Part shown: one piece after another, positions 30,420 through 43,701 of the stretch
Position numbering within the stretch: position 1 is the first letter of the stretch
Layout: each line of letters opens with the position of its first letter
From: Embleya scabrispora DSM 41855
GTDB taxonomy: Bacteria > Actinomycetota > Actinomycetes > Streptomycetales > Streptomycetaceae
Reading direction: 5' to 3'
Length of the DNA: 64,000 bases
NCBI RefSeq assembly: GCF_000372745.1
Contig: NZ_KB889665.1
Span: 61,433 to 125,432 of the forward strand
Translations under genes and position numbers: made by a program
The notes under the pieces: model-generated
Databases searched by the model: none
Told to the model about the DNA's origin: nothing
The model's input: only the letters and a program-made list of their open reading frames with translations

Positions 30420-31415
30420 GTGAAGCGCCATCTGATCTCGGCCGCGGACCTCACCCGCGACGACGCCATCCTGATCCTCGACACCGCCGAAGAACTCGCG
30501 CACATCGCCGAGCGGCCGATCAAGAAGCTGCCGACGCTGCGCGGCCGTACCGTGGTCAACCTGTTCTTCGAGGACTCCACCCGCACCCGCATCTCGTTCG
30601 AGGCCGCCGCCAAGCGGCTGTCCGCGGACGTGATCAACTTCTCCGCCAAGGGCTCCTCGGTCTCCAAGGGCGAATCGCTCAAGGACACCGCGCTGACCCT
30701 GCAGGCGATGGGCGCCGACGCGGTGGTCATCCGCCACCACGCCTCCGGCGCGCCGCACCGCCTGGCCGGCTCCGGCTGGCTGCGCGGCTCGGTGGTCAAC
30801 GCCGGCGACGGCACCCACGAGCACCCCACCCAGGCGCTGCTCGACGCGTTCACCATGCGGCGCAGGCTGGCCGGCGGGCGCGGCGATCTCGAAGGCCGCC
30901 GAATCACACTTGTGGGTGACGTCCTGCACAGCCGGGTGGCTCGCTCCAACGTGCTCCTGCTGGCCACCCTCGGCGCCGAGGTCACCCTGGTCGCGCCGCC
31001 CACGCTGCTCCCGATCGGCGTGGAGAGCTGGCCCTGCACGGTCTCCTACGACCTGGACGCGCCGCTGCCCAAGAGCGACGCGGTGATGATGCTGCGCGTA
31101 CAGCGCGAGCGGATGAACGCCGCGTTCTTCCCCACCGAGCGCGAGTACTCGCGCCGCTACGGCCTGGACCTGCGCCGGATGGCGATGCTCCCCGAGCACG
31201 CCATCGTGATGCACCCCGGCCCGATGAACCGAGGCATGGAGATCGCCGCCGAGGTCGCCGACTCGACCCGCTCGACCATCGTCGAGCAGGTCACCAACGG
31301 CGTCAGCGTGCGGATGGCGGTCCTGTACCTGCTCCTGGGCGGCAACGAACCGGCCCTGAGCGCCCCGAGCACCGCCAGCACCCCGAGCACCGGCACCGAG
31401 GAGAGCACCAAGTGA
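30420..31415 (+). CDS. pyrB: Aspartate carbamoyltransferase, catalytic subunit
   Basis: Joins carbamoyl phosphate to aspartate in pyrimidine synthesis; 331 residues. The carbamoyl-phosphate motif [25 protein letters not shown], the [12 protein letters not shown] block and MLRVQRERM are present. No pyrI-type regulatory subunit is nearby, as usual in actinobacteria. The GTG lies three bases after the pyrR stop; the C-terminus has a Ser/Thr/Pro-rich tail. Confidence 0.97.
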   Translation: MKRHLISAADLTRDDAILILDTAEELAHIAERPIKKLPTLRGRTVVNLFFEDSTRTRISFEAAAKRLSADVINFSAKGSSVSKGESLKDTALTLQAMGADAVVIRHHASGAPHRLAGSGWLRGSVVNAGDGTHEHPTQALLDAFTMRRRLAGGRGDLEGRRITLVGDVLHSRVARSNVLLLATLGAEVTLVAPPTLLPIGVESWPCTVSYDLDAPLPKSDAVMMLRVQRERMNAAFFPTEREYSRRYGLDLRRMAMLPEHAIVMHPGPMNRGMEIAAEVADSTRSTIVEQVTNGVSVRMAVLYLLLGGNEPALSAPSTASTPSTGTEESTK

Positions 31416-32698
31416 GCACGTACCTGATCAAGGACGCCAAGGTCCTCGGGGGCGACGCGTCCGACGTGCTCATCCGCGACGGCGTGATCGCCGAGATCGG
31501 CACCGACCTGAGCACCGACGGCGCCACCGTGATCGAGGCCGCCGGGCAGATCCTGCTGCCGGGCCTGGTCGACCTGCACACCCACCTGCGCGAGCCCGGC
31601 CGCGAGGACGCCGAGACGGTCGCCACCGGCGCGAACGCGGCGGCGCTCGGCGGCTTCACCGCCGTGCACGCGATGGCCAACACCGACCCGGTCGCGGACA
31701 CCGCCGGCACCGTCGAGCAGGTCTGGCGGCTCGGCCAGGAGACCGGCCGCTGCGACGTGCACCCGGTCGGCGCGGTCACCGTGGGCCTGGAGGGCAAGCG
31801 GCTCGCCGAGCTGGGCGCGATGGCCGACTCGGCCGCGCGCGTGCGGGTGTTCTCCGACGACGGGAAGTGCGTCGACGACGCGGTGATCATGCGCCGCGCG
31901 CTGGAGTACGTGAAGGCGTTCGACGGCGTCGTCGCCCAGCACGCGCAGGAGCCCCGGCTGACCGAGGGCGCCCAGATGAACGAGGGCACCGTCTCCGGCG
32001 AACTGGGCCTGCGCGGCTGGCCCGCGGTCGCCGAGGAGTCGATCATCGCCCGCGACGTGCTGCTCACCGCGCACGTCGGCTCGCGCCTGCACGTGTGCCA
32101 CGTCTCCACGGCGGGCTCGGTGGAAATCCTGCGCTGGGCCAAGTCCAAGGGCTGGAACGTCACCGCCGAGGTGACCCCGCACCACCTCCTGCTCACCGAC
32201 GAACTCGTGCGCAGCTACGACCCGGTCTACAAGGTCAACCCGCCGCTGCGCACCGCCGCCGACGTCACCGCGCTGCGCGAGGCGCTCGCCGACGGCACCA
32301 TCGACGCGGTCGCCACCGACCACGCCCCGCACCCCAGCGAGGACAAGGACTGCGAGTGGGCGGTCGCCGCGATGGGCATGCTCGGCCTGGAGACGGCCCT
32401 GTCCATCGTGCAGGAGACCATGGTCGACACCGGCCTGCTCGACTGGGCCGGCGTCGCCGACCGGATGTCCGTGCGCCCCGCCGCGATCGGCCGACTGGAG
32501 GGGCACGGACGCCCGGTCGAGGTCGGCGAGCCCGCCAACCTGGTGCTGGTCGACCCGACCCCACGGCGTACGGTCGAACCGTCCGAACTCGCCTCGCGCA
32601 GCCGAAACACCCCCTACGCCGGACTGGAACTCCCCGGCAAGGTGGTCGCCACGTTCCTGCGCGGCGTACCCACGGTGATCGACGGGAAGCTCGCGTGA
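31412..32698 (+). CDS. pyrC: Dihydroorotase
   Basis: Zinc enzyme that closes carbamoyl aspartate to dihydroorotate; 428 residues, class I. The metal ligands are in [12 protein letters not shown] near the N-terminus. Later motifs are [24 protein letters not shown] and [12 protein letters not shown] with the catalytic Asp. The GTG start overlaps the pyrB stop by four bases. Confidence 0.97.
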   Translation: MSTYLIKDAKVLGGDASDVLIRDGVIAEIGTDLSTDGATVIEAAGQILLPGLVDLHTHLREPGREDAETVATGANAAALGGFTAVHAMANTDPVADTAGTVEQVWRLGQETGRCDVHPVGAVTVGLEGKRLAELGAMADSAARVRVFSDDGKCVDDAVIMRRALEYVKAFDGVVAQHAQEPRLTEGAQMNEGTVSGELGLRGWPAVAEESIIARDVLLTAHVGSRLHVCHVSTAGSVEILRWAKSKGWNVTAEVTPHHLLLTDELVRSYDPVYKVNPPLRTAADVTALREALADGTIDAVATDHAPHPSEDKDCEWAVAAMGMLGLETALSIVQETMVDTGLLDWAGVADRMSVRPAAIGRLEGHGRPVEVGEPANLVLVDPTPRRTVEPSELASRSRNTPYAGLELPGKVVATFLRGVPTVIDGKLA

Positions 32699-33321
32699 CT
32701 CCAGGCACCGCCCACCACGACCTGCTGCTGCTCGCCGGCACCGAACAGAAGTCGGCGGAGGTGACGAACTGGAGCGGTCGCATCCTCTGGATCGGCATCT
32801 GCCTCGTCTTCGTGCTCGGTGTCTACCTGCTGATGTGGCGCGCCTGGAAGAAGCGAGGCGAGCGCCAGGCGGCGCTGCCCGCGCTGCCCACCGCCCCCGA
32901 GGCCGGCGCCGCGCCGCTGCTGCCGCCGCTGGTCGGGCGCTACTTCGGCAGCACCACCGCCGGCGACTGGCTGGACCGGGTGGTCGCGCACGGTCTGGGC
33001 ACCCGCAGCCCGGTCGAGCTGACCCTGCGCCCGGACGGCCTGGTGGTCGAGCGCCCCGCCGCGACCGACTTCTTCGTGCCCGCCGCGGCGCTGACCGGCG
33101 TGCGGCACGAGAAGGGCATCGCCGGGAAGGTGCTGCCCGAGGGCGGCCTGCTGGTGATCACCTGGACGCACGGCGACACCTCGCTCGACTCCGGCTTCCG
33201 CAGCGACCACCCGGACGACCACGACGCGTGGATCGAGACCATCACCCGGCTGATCGCCGGGGAACTGCCGGCGACCGCCGGCACGGCTACAAAGAACCAC
33301 CAGGAAGGATCGGTCACGTGA
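32695..33321 (+). CDS. Single-span membrane protein with PH-like domain, between pyrC and carA
   Basis: A 208-residue protein with one helix near residues 24-45 ([27 protein letters not shown]). A basic/Pro-rich linker leads to a beta-rich cytoplasmic domain resembling bacterial PH-like folds ([33 protein letters not shown] ... [21 protein letters not shown]). A gene of this type lies between pyrC and carA in Mycobacterium and Streptomyces too, but its role in pyrimidine metabolism is unknown. Overlaps with both neighbours by four bases show it is truly part of the operon. Confidence 0.88.
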   Translation: MTPGTAHHDLLLLAGTEQKSAEVTNWSGRILWIGICLVFVLGVYLLMWRAWKKRGERQAALPALPTAPEAGAAPLLPPLVGRYFGSTTAGDWLDRVVAHGLGTRSPVELTLRPDGLVVERPAATDFFVPAAALTGVRHEKGIAGKVLPEGGLLVITWTHGDTSLDSGFRSDHPDDHDAWIETITRLIAGELPATAGTATKNHQEGSVT

Positions 33322-34452
33322 CCGCAATGACCGGACGGGCCACGACGCCTGCGGTGCTCGTCCTCGAGGACGGGCGCACGTTCCGCGGCAGCGCCTACGG
33401 CGCGGTGGGGGAGACGTTCGGCGAGGCGGTGTTCTCCACCGGCATGTCGGGCTATCAGGAGACCCTGACCGACCCCTCGTACCACCGCCAGGTCGTCGTG
33501 ATGACGGCCCCGCACGTCGGCAACACCGGCGTCAACGACGAGGACCCCGAGTCGTCCCGGATCTGGGTCTCGGGCTACGTCGTCCGCGACCCCGCCCGAG
33601 TGCCCTCCAACCACCGCTCGCGCCGTTCGCTCGACGACGAGCTGGTGCGCTACGGCGTGGTCGGCATCAGCGGCATCGACACCCGCGCGTTGACCCGCCA
33701 CCTGCGCGAGCGCGGCGCGATGCGGGTCGGCATCTTCTCCGGCGACGCCGCACGGGCGGACGAGGCCGCGCTGCTGGAGCGGGTGCGCGCCAGCCCCGAG
33801 ATGGCCGGCGCCGACCTCGCCGAGCAGGTCAGCACCGACGCCGCCTACGTGGTGCCCGCGATCGGCACCAAGCGCTTCACCGTCGCGGCGCTGGACCTGG
33901 GCATCAAGGGCATGACGCCGCACCGGATGGCCGAGCGCGGCATCGAGGTGCACGTGCTGCCCGCGACCGCCACGCCGGCCGAGGTCTACGCCGTCGCCCC
34001 CGACGGCGTGTTCTTCTCCAACGGCCCCGGCGACCCGGCCACCGCGACCCACCAGATCGAGCTGCTGCGCGCCGTCCTGGCCCAGGGCACCCCGTTCTTC
34101 GGGATCTGCTTCGGCAACCAGCTGCTCGGCCGCGCGCTGGGCTTCGGCACCTACAAGCTCAAGTACGGCCACCGCGGCATCAACCAGCCCGTGCAGGACC
34201 GCACGACCGGCAAGGTCGAGGTCACCGCGCACAACCACGGCTTCGCCGTGGACGCGCCGCTGGACACCGTCTCGGACACCCCCTACGGGCGCGTCGAGGT
34301 CAGCCACGTATGCCTCAACGACGACGTCGTCGAGGGCCTGCGGCTGCTGGACCGACCCGCGTTCAGCGTGCAGTACCACCCGGAAGCGGCGGCCGGACCG
34401 CACGACTCCGCCTACCTGTTCGACCGTTTTGTGACGCTGATGGAGACCAAGA

Positions 34453-34460
<8 letters not shown>
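33318..34460 (+). CDS. carA: Carbamoyl-phosphate synthase small subunit
   Basis: Glutaminase subunit that passes ammonia to CarB; 380 residues. The N-terminal domain has [35 protein letters not shown]. The class I amidotransferase triad is complete: Cys in [12 protein letters not shown], and His and Glu in [13 protein letters not shown]. The GTG overlaps the upstream gene and has AGGAAGG nine bases before it; an ATG nine bases later is possible. It overlaps carB by eight bases. Confidence 0.97.
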
Positions 34461-37764
<3,304 letters not shown>

Positions 37765-37772
37765 CGACACCG

Positions 37773-38624
37773 ATGGCACTTCCCCTGCAGGTGCAGGCGG
37801 AGATCGTCGGCCGCGAACCCGCGGGCGCGTATCACCGCATGGTGCTGCGCGCTCCCGGGATCGCCGCCCGCGTCGAACCAGGTCACTTCGTCGCCGTGGC
37901 GATCGGTGGTGCGGACTCGGCGATGCTGCTGCGCCGCGCGTTCTCGATCCACCGGGCCGACCCGGCCGCGGAGACGATCGACGTGGTCTTCGCCGAGGCC
38001 GGCCGCGGCACGCGCGAGCTGGCCCGGCTGCGCGTCGGCGACAGCGTGAACGTGGTCGCGCCGCTGGGCACGCCCTTCCCGCTGCCGGCCGAGCCGGTCA
38101 GCGCGGTGATGGTGGCCGGCGGTTACGGCAGCGCGCCGATGTTCGCGCTCGCCGAGAAGATCGTGGCCGATGGTGGCTCGGTCGCCTTCGTGCTCGGCGC
38201 GGCGACCGCGGAGCGGCTGTACGGCGTGGACCAGGCGCTCGCGATCACCGAGGACGTCGTGGTCACCACCGACGACGGCTCGGAGGGGGTGCGCGGCTTC
38301 GTCACCGGGCCGCTGCCCGAGGTGCTCACCGCCGTGCAGGCGGGCGTCGTCTACGCGTGCGGGCCGATGGGCATGCTGCGCGCGGTCACCGAGGTGGCCA
38401 CGGAGCACGACGCGCGGGTGTTCACCGCGGTCGAGGAATCGATGGCGTGCGGTGTCGGGGTATGCATGACATGCGTGCTCCCGGTGGTCGGCGACGACGG
38501 GGTCAGCCGGTTCGTCCGCTCGTGTGTGGACGGTCCGTGCTTCGACGGCACCAAGGTGCGTTGGGACGACGCCGGCACGATTCCGGCGGACATCGAGGGC
38601 GCAGCGGCGATGGGAGCCCACTGA
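37773..38624 (+). CDS. pyrK: Dihydroorotate dehydrogenase electron-transfer subunit
   Basis: FAD and [2Fe-2S] subunit that couples class 1B dihydroorotate dehydrogenase to NAD; 283 residues. The FAD-binding RRAFSIHR, the NAD-binding VAGGYGSAPMFALAEKI and YACGPMGMLRAV, and the cluster ligands in SMACGVGVCMTCVLPV plus a later Cys (RSCVDGPCFDG) are all visible. Its presence next to pyrD shows this organism uses the NAD-linked, cytosolic enzyme rather than the quinone-linked class 2 type. Confidence 0.95.
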   Translation: MALPLQVQAEIVGREPAGAYHRMVLRAPGIAARVEPGHFVAVAIGGADSAMLLRRAFSIHRADPAAETIDVVFAEAGRGTRELARLRVGDSVNVVAPLGTPFPLPAEPVSAVMVAGGYGSAPMFALAEKIVADGGSVAFVLGAATAERLYGVDQALAITEDVVVTTDDGSEGVRGFVTGPLPEVLTAVQAGVVYACGPMGMLRAVTEVATEHDARVFTAVEESMACGVGVCMTCVLPVVGDDGVSRFVRSCVDGPCFDGTKVRWDDAGTIPADIEGAAAMGAH

Positions 38625-39646
38625 TGACCGACGGATACGGCGGTTTCGCCGACAACGACGACGCCGGCGACTTCGACGCGCCGCCGTCCACGATCATGCT
38701 GCCCGGCGGCGGGATAGACCTGGCTACCCGGCTCGGCTCGACGCTGCTGCCGAATCCGGTGACCACGGCCTCGGGCTGCGCCGGCTACGGCAAGGAATTG
38801 GCCAAGTTCTTCGAGCCGGCCGCGATCGGCGCGGTGGTCACCAAGACGATCATGCCGTACCCGCGCTCGGGTCGAGCCACCCCGCGGATGGCCGAGACGC
38901 CGTCCGGGATGCTCAACTCGATCGGCCTCCAGGGCCCGGGCATCGACGCGTTCGTCGAGCGCGACCTGCCCTGGCTGGCGGCGCGCGGCGGACGCACCAT
39001 CGTGTCCATCGCGGGCGGTCACGTGGACGACTTCGTGGCGCTGACCGAGCGGCTCAAGGGCGCGCCCGGCGTGGTCGGCATCGAGGCCAACATCTCGTGT
39101 CCGAACGTGGCCAATCGGGGCCAGGTGTTCGCGTGCAACCCGGCCACGTCCTACGACGTGATCCGCGCGGTTCGCGACGCGGCCGACCCGCTGGTGCCGG
39201 TGCTGGCCAAGCTGTCGCCGGACGTGACGTCGATCGTGGACATCGCCCGGGCGTGCGTGGAGGCGGGCGCGGACGGCCTGTCGATGATCAACACGCTGCT
39301 GGGCATGGTGATCGACACCGACACGATGAAGCCGGTACTGGCGGGCGTCACCGGTGGGCTCTCCGGCCCGGCGGTGCGGCCGGTCGCGGTGCGCTGCGTC
39401 CACCAGGTGCACGCGGCGATGCTGGACGGGCAGATGGCGCGGGTGCCGATCGTCGGCATGGGCGGCATCCGCACCGGCCTGGACGCGCTGGAGTTCATCC
39501 TCGCGGGCGCGGCGGCGGTGTCGGTGGGCACGGTGATCTTCAACGACCCGTCGGCGCCGGTGCGGATCCTGGACGAGTTGCGGGCGGCGCTGATCGCCCG
39601 CGGCTTCGGATCGCTGGAGGCGGCGATCGGGTACGCGCACCGCTGA
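38624..39646 (+). CDS. pyrD: Dihydroorotate dehydrogenase, class 1B catalytic subunit
   Basis: FMN enzyme that oxidises dihydroorotate to orotate; 340 residues. After a polar N-terminal extension of about 25 residues come NPVTTASGCAGYGKEL, VTKTIMPYPRSG, the catalytic Cys in EANISCPNVANRG, and the FMN-binding VPIVGMGGIRTGLDALEFILAGAAAVSVGT. A Cys rather than a Ser base is the mark of class 1. The start overlaps the pyrK stop by one base. Confidence 0.96.
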   Translation: MTDGYGGFADNDDAGDFDAPPSTIMLPGGGIDLATRLGSTLLPNPVTTASGCAGYGKELAKFFEPAAIGAVVTKTIMPYPRSGRATPRMAETPSGMLNSIGLQGPGIDAFVERDLPWLAARGGRTIVSIAGGHVDDFVALTERLKGAPGVVGIEANISCPNVANRGQVFACNPATSYDVIRAVRDAADPLVPVLAKLSPDVTSIVDIARACVEAGADGLSMINTLLGMVIDTDTMKPVLAGVTGGLSGPAVRPVAVRCVHQVHAAMLDGQMARVPIVGMGGIRTGLDALEFILAGAAAVSVGTVIFNDPSAPVRILDELRAALIARGFGSLEAAIGYAHR

Positions 39647-39780
39647 GGTTCGTGGCAGGTGACGGGGATGCCGGTACGGACGGGGTTCGTGCCGGCATCG
39701 CCGTGTCCGGGCCGGGGCTCGGATCGGGGCCCGGGCCGGGGCGCGGACGAATTTTCGATGTCGACGAGAGTGGGATTTCG

Positions 39781-40476
39781 ATGAGCAACCTCGCACCCGT
39801 GGCGGTGGCCCTGGACGCCCCGGACCTGGATCGCGCGCTCGCGTGGGCCAAGGCCGTGGGTCCGCATGTGAGCACGGTCAAGGTGGGTCTGGAGGTGTTC
39901 CTGCGGGACGGCGCGGACGCCGTCCTGGGCGCGCGCGAGGCCAGCGGCGGGCGGGATGTGTTCCTGGACCTGAAGCTGCACGACATCCCGAACACGGTGG
40001 CGGGTGCGGTGCGTTCGGTCGCGCGGCTCGCGCCGACGTATCTGACCGTGCACGCGAGCGGCGGGAGCGCGATGATCCGCGCCGCGGCGGACGCGGCGCC
40101 GGAAGTGAACATCGTCGCGGTGACGGTGCTGACCTCGATGGCCGAGGAGGACCTGGCGGCGGTCGGTCTGGCGGGCCCCTCGATCGAGGCGGCCCGACGG
40201 CTGGCCGGGCTCGCGGTCGCGGCCGGGGCGCGCGCGATCGTGTGTTCGCCGCGCGAGGTCGCGGCGGTGCGGGCCGAGGTGGGCCCGGGCATCGTGCTGA
40301 TCACCCCGGGGGTGCGGCCGGCGGGCGCGGCGCTCGGCGACCAGAGTCGGGTGGCCACACCTGAGCAGGCGTTGGCCGACGGCGCGGACCTGCTGGTGAT
40401 CGGGCGGCCGATCACGGGCGCGGCGGACGTCGGTGCGGCGGCACACGCGATCGGGGCGGGTCTGGCGGCGCGATAG
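39781..40476 (+). CDS. pyrF: Orotidine 5'-phosphate decarboxylase
   Basis: Final enzyme of UMP synthesis; 231 residues. The catalytic motif DLKLHDIPNTV with its Asp-Lys-Asp charges is complete, and GLEVFLRDG, TPGVRPAG and DLLVIGRPITGA follow the family. This is the short E. coli/Bacillus-like form, not the longer mycobacterial one. A gap of about 130 bases separates it from pyrD. A weak GAGTGGG precedes the ATG. Confidence 0.95.
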   Translation: MSNLAPVAVALDAPDLDRALAWAKAVGPHVSTVKVGLEVFLRDGADAVLGAREASGGRDVFLDLKLHDIPNTVAGAVRSVARLAPTYLTVHASGGSAMIRAAADAAPEVNIVAVTVLTSMAEEDLAAVGLAGPSIEAARRLAGLAVAAGARAIVCSPREVAAVRAEVGPGIVLITPGVRPAGAALGDQSRVATPEQALADGADLLVIGRPITGAADVGAAAHAIGAGLAAR

Positions 40477-41018
40477 TGGCTCGTGGCGCGGGGCGGGTCA
40501 CCCGTGACGTCCCGGGGCCGCCGCGGTGGACGCCGCGGGAACGCCGGGCGGCTCGTGGATGCCGCTGTGGCGTCCGTGTGGAGCCCCGCCGGGCTCCCGG
40601 GGGTCACGGGGCCCGGCGCGCCCGACGAGCGCCCCGAGGGCCGTCCCGGGCCGTTGTGGCGGCCCTGGTGCGTCGACCCGGGCGATCCGACCGTGCGGCT
40701 CGGCCCGGCGTACCGGATCGGAGCCGGCCGCCGCGCGCAAGAGCGCCGGGAGGGGGCGCGGAGGCGCGGTCGGGCCCGCCGGCCGCCCCGAAGTCGTCCG
40801 ACGCTCCGTCAGGTACGGGTTTTGCCGCAGGTAGCCGGGCTTTTCCCATCGATTCGGGCGACGCGGACCGATTCGCCGACTAGGCTCCCTCGTGAGCCGG
40901 CCCGGTGGAGTGTCGCGCGTTGCCGCGAACGCTCTGACCAGCTAGGTTCCACTGTTTGTTGGTGGCCGTCCGAGCCGGGCGGCCTTGAGGATCGCAACGA
41001 AGTCCGAGGTGACACGGC
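40477..41018. other. Intergenic region pyrF to mihF
   Basis: About 540 bases with no convincing gene: the longest frames lack family similarity and ribosome binding sites. The first 330 bases are extremely GC-rich; the last 150 are more balanced and must hold the mihF promoter. I saw no clean terminator. Confidence 0.5.
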
Positions 41019-41342
41019 GTGGCTCTCCCACCCCTGACCCCCGAAGAACGCGCGGATGCGCTCGCTAAAGCCGCTGCGGCTCGGCGGGAGCGCGCCGAGG
41101 TGAAGAACCGGCTCAAGAACTCCGGTGCTTCGCTCAGCGACGTCATCAAGGAGGGCAAGGACAATCCGGTCGTGGGCAAGATGAAGGTATCGGCCCTCCT
41201 GGAGTCCCTCCCCGGCGTCGGCAAGGTGCGCGCCAAGCAGCTCATGGAGAAGCTGAACATCTCCGAGACCCGGCGTGTCCGTGGTCTCGGCACGAACCAG
41301 ATCGCAGCACTCGAACGGGAATTCGGTGGCTCCGCGTCCTGA
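41019..41342 (+). CDS. mihF: Actinobacterial integration host factor (sIHF/mIHF)
   Basis: Nucleoid-associated DNA-binding protein of 107 residues, unrelated in sequence to E. coli IHF. The conserved core [62 protein letters not shown] and [10 protein letters not shown] contains the helix-two-turn-helix. In Streptomyces it affects DNA topology, antibiotic production and sporulation. The GTG has GAGGTGA seven bases upstream. It overlaps gmk by 17 bases. Confidence 0.96.
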   Translation: MALPPLTPEERADALAKAAAARRERAEVKNRLKNSGASLSDVIKEGKDNPVVGKMKVSALLESLPGVGKVRAKQLMEKLNISETRRVRGLGTNQIAALEREFGGSAS

Positions 41343-41928
41343 CGCGGGCGCCGGCTCCGATCCCCGTACCGTGCACGGCACCCGTCGACTCACCGTGCTC
41401 TCCGGCCCCTCCGGGGTCGGCAAGAGCACGGTGGTCGCAGACCTGCGCCGCCGTCACCCCGAGGTTTGGCTGTCTGTGTCCGCGACCACACGCAAGCCCC
41501 GTCCAGGGGAGAGCGACGGTGTGGAGTACCACTTCACCGACGGCGATCAGTTCGACAAGCTGATCGCCTCGGATGAACTGCTCGAATGGGCCGAATTCGC
41601 CGGGAACCGATATGGGACCCCGCGACTGCCCGTGCTCGAACGGCTTGACGCCGACGTTCCGACCCTGCTCGAAATCGACCTGCAGGGCGCCCGGCAGGTA
41701 CGGCAGGCGATGCCCGAGGCACGCCTGGTGTTCCTCGCCCCGCCCTCGTGGGACGAGTTGGTCCGCCGTCTGGTGGGCCGGGGGACCGAATCCCCCGAAG
41801 TCATCGAGCGGCGCCTGGCCGCCGCGAAGGTCGAGTTGGCCGCGGAATCCGAATTCGACGTGACGCTGGTCAACACGTCCGTCGAAGACGTCGTACGCGA
41901 ACTGCTAGCCTTGATGAACGTATCTTGA
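41326..41928 (+). CDS. gmk: Guanylate kinase
   Basis: Phosphorylates GMP to GDP; 200 residues. The P-loop [10 protein letters not shown], the GMP-binding [20 protein letters not shown] and the LID-side block [26 protein letters not shown] are standard. The GTG inside the mihF 3' end gives a normal-length N-terminus. Upstream starts would overlap mihF further and add unrelated residues. Confidence 0.96.
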   Translation: MAPRPDAGAGSDPRTVHGTRRLTVLSGPSGVGKSTVVADLRRRHPEVWLSVSATTRKPRPGESDGVEYHFTDGDQFDKLIASDELLEWAEFAGNRYGTPRLPVLERLDADVPTLLEIDLQGARQVRQAMPEARLVFLAPPSWDELVRRLVGRGTESPEVIERRLAAAKVELAAESEFDVTLVNTSVEDVVRELLALMNVS

Positions 41929-42006
41929 TCGTCCGGGCTGCCCGATAGCCGACAGGCAGCCCGACTTTCACCCACAGCTTTCACAGCTTTTCGAAGGGCC
42001 CCCGCC

Positions 42007-42270
42007 TTGTCAGCTTCTTCCACCGCACCCGAGGGCATCATCAACCCGCCCATCGACGAGCTCTTGGAGGCGACCGACTCCAAGTACAGCCTCGTCATCT
42101 ACGCGGCGAAGCGTGCTCGGCAGATCAACGCCTACTACTCGCAGCTCGGCGAGGGCCTGCTGGAATACGTGGGTCCGCTCGTGGACACGCACGTGCACGA
42201 GAAGCCGCTGTCGATCGCGCTGCGCGAGATCAACTCGGGCATGCTGACCGCCGAGCCCATCGAGGGCTGA
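42007..42270 (+). CDS. rpoZ: RNA polymerase omega subunit
   Basis: Small assembly subunit of RNA polymerase; 87 residues. The sequence [37 protein letters not shown] is nearly invariant in streptomycetes. The start is a TTG with AAGGG about eight bases upstream. It ends the gmk-rpoZ unit at a strong terminator. In streptomycetes coaBC normally follows directly; here it lies 5.5 kb away. Confidence 0.97.
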   Translation: MSASSTAPEGIINPPIDELLEATDSKYSLVIYAAKRARQINAYYSQLGEGLLEYVGPLVDTHVHEKPLSIALREINSGMLTAEPIEG

Positions 42271-42328
42271 GCGAGTCGCGCGACTCGACGGCGCCGTTAT
42301 CTGCGCTGTATCGCTGAACTGCTCGACG

Positions 42329-42362
42329 CGAAGGGCCCGACGGTGTTCCGTCGGGCCCTTCG
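42329..42362 (+). terminator. rpoZ terminator
   Basis: A 15-bp perfect stem (left arm CGAAGGGCCCGACGG) with a TGTT loop lies about 60 bases after rpoZ. Confidence 0.9.
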
Positions 42363-42482
42363 TGCGTCTCGACTCGCACACGCCGCGTCCCGACCACGCG
42401 CCTTGACCCTTCACGGCAGATGGCGTACCTCTGGGCGGCGACACGCGCGACGCGCGAGCGATCCGGAGGGTGGGCGACGAGG

Positions 42483-43541
42483 GTGGACCGGATCGAGAGC
42501 GGCGCGCAGCCGCCGAAGGCCGGCAGGCGTGCGCTGCCGGTGGACACCTTGCTGGATGTGCCGCTGAGCCGGGCCGGCGACCGGGCCCGGGAACTGGGCG
42601 AGGCGGGCTTCGACGGGGTGTTCACCTTCGAAGGCCCCACCGACGTGTTCCTGCCGCTGGTACCGGCCGCCGCGGCGGGCGTGGACATCATGACCAACAT
42701 CGCGGTGGCCTTCCCGCGCAGCCCCACCCACCTCGCGCACACCGCGTACGACCTGCATCTGGCCTCGCACGGCCGATTCCGCCTCGGCCTGGGCACCCAG
42801 ATCCAGGCACACATCGAACGCCGATACGGCGCGAAGTGGTCGCGCCCGGTGGCCCGGATGGCGGAGACGTTGCGCGCGGTCCGCGCGGTACTCACCTGCT
42901 GGCAGCAGGAGACGCCGCTGGACTTCCACGGCGAGTTCTTCGACCTCACGCTGATGCCGCCGACGCTGCGACCGGGGCCGAACCCGTACGGGCTGCCGCC
43001 GCTGCTCGCGGGTGGGGTGGGTCGGCGGATGACGACCATGGTCGCCGAGCACGCGGACGGGCTGCTCGTGCACCCGCTCAACACCGACCTGTTCGTGCGT
43101 GGTCCGGTCACCGACGCGGTGACCGACGGCCTGGTGCTCTCCGAACGCACCCGGGAGCAGTTCTCGGTGATGCTCGACGTGATCGTCGCCGCCGGGCGCA
43201 CCGAGGAGGAGATGCGCGCGGCGCTGAAGGGGGCCAGGGCGATGGTCGCGTTCTACGCCTCCACCCCCGCCTACCGGCCGGTGCTCGACGTGGAGGGCTA
43301 CGGGCCGCTGCAGGCCGAGTTGCACGCGCTGATCCGGGCCGGCCGCTGGCCGGACATCCCGCACGCCATCGACGACACGCTGCTCGGCCGGGTGGTGGCG
43401 ATCGGCGAACCCAAGGACGTCGCGGCCCAACTGGCCGCGCGCGCCCACGGTGTCGCCGACCGCCTGGGGTTCTACCTGCCCTATCGGGCCGACCCGGCGT
43501 GCGTGTCCGAGGTGCTGGACGAGCTGCGGACGCTTACCTGA
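42483..43541 (+). CDS. LLM class F420-dependent oxidoreductase (TIGR03617-like)
   Basis: A 352-residue luciferase-like monooxygenase fold protein. The segments RARELGEAGFDGVFTFEGPTDVFLPL, NIAVAFPRSPTHLAHTAYDLHLASHGRFRLGLGTQIQAHIERRYG and MAETLRAVRAVLTCWQQ match the F420-linked TIGR03617 group. The substrate is unknown. The start is uncertain: GTG 42483 is used, with ATG 42420 and GTG 42540 as alternatives. It lies between rpoZ and coaBC, which are adjacent in Streptomyces, so it is part of an insertion. Confidence 0.88.
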   Translation: MDRIESGAQPPKAGRRALPVDTLLDVPLSRAGDRARELGEAGFDGVFTFEGPTDVFLPLVPAAAAGVDIMTNIAVAFPRSPTHLAHTAYDLHLASHGRFRLGLGTQIQAHIERRYGAKWSRPVARMAETLRAVRAVLTCWQQETPLDFHGEFFDLTLMPPTLRPGPNPYGLPPLLAGGVGRRMTTMVAEHADGLLVHPLNTDLFVRGPVTDAVTDGLVLSERTREQFSVMLDVIVAAGRTEEEMRAALKGARAMVAFYASTPAYRPVLDVEGYGPLQAELHALIRAGRWPDIPHAIDDTLLGRVVAIGEPKDVAAQLAARAHGVADRLGFYLPYRADPACVSEVLDELRTLT

Positions 43542-43701
43542 GGCGGTCGGTGAGTGGGCAGGGCGGTGGGTCGGTCGGCGCGGCGGGCTTTCGGCCGACC
43601 GCACCGGGGCCCGGCCGGTGCTCGGGTTGCTTCGACCGCTCGGCTGTTCGGGTGGCTCGGGTTGTCGCGGTCGCTTCGGTACGTGGTGCGCCGGACACGC
43701 C

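Noticed and set aside
40483..41037. A 184-codon frame between pyrF and mihF
   Set aside because: Pro/Arg/Gly-rich, no ribosome binding site, and runs into the mihF start region.
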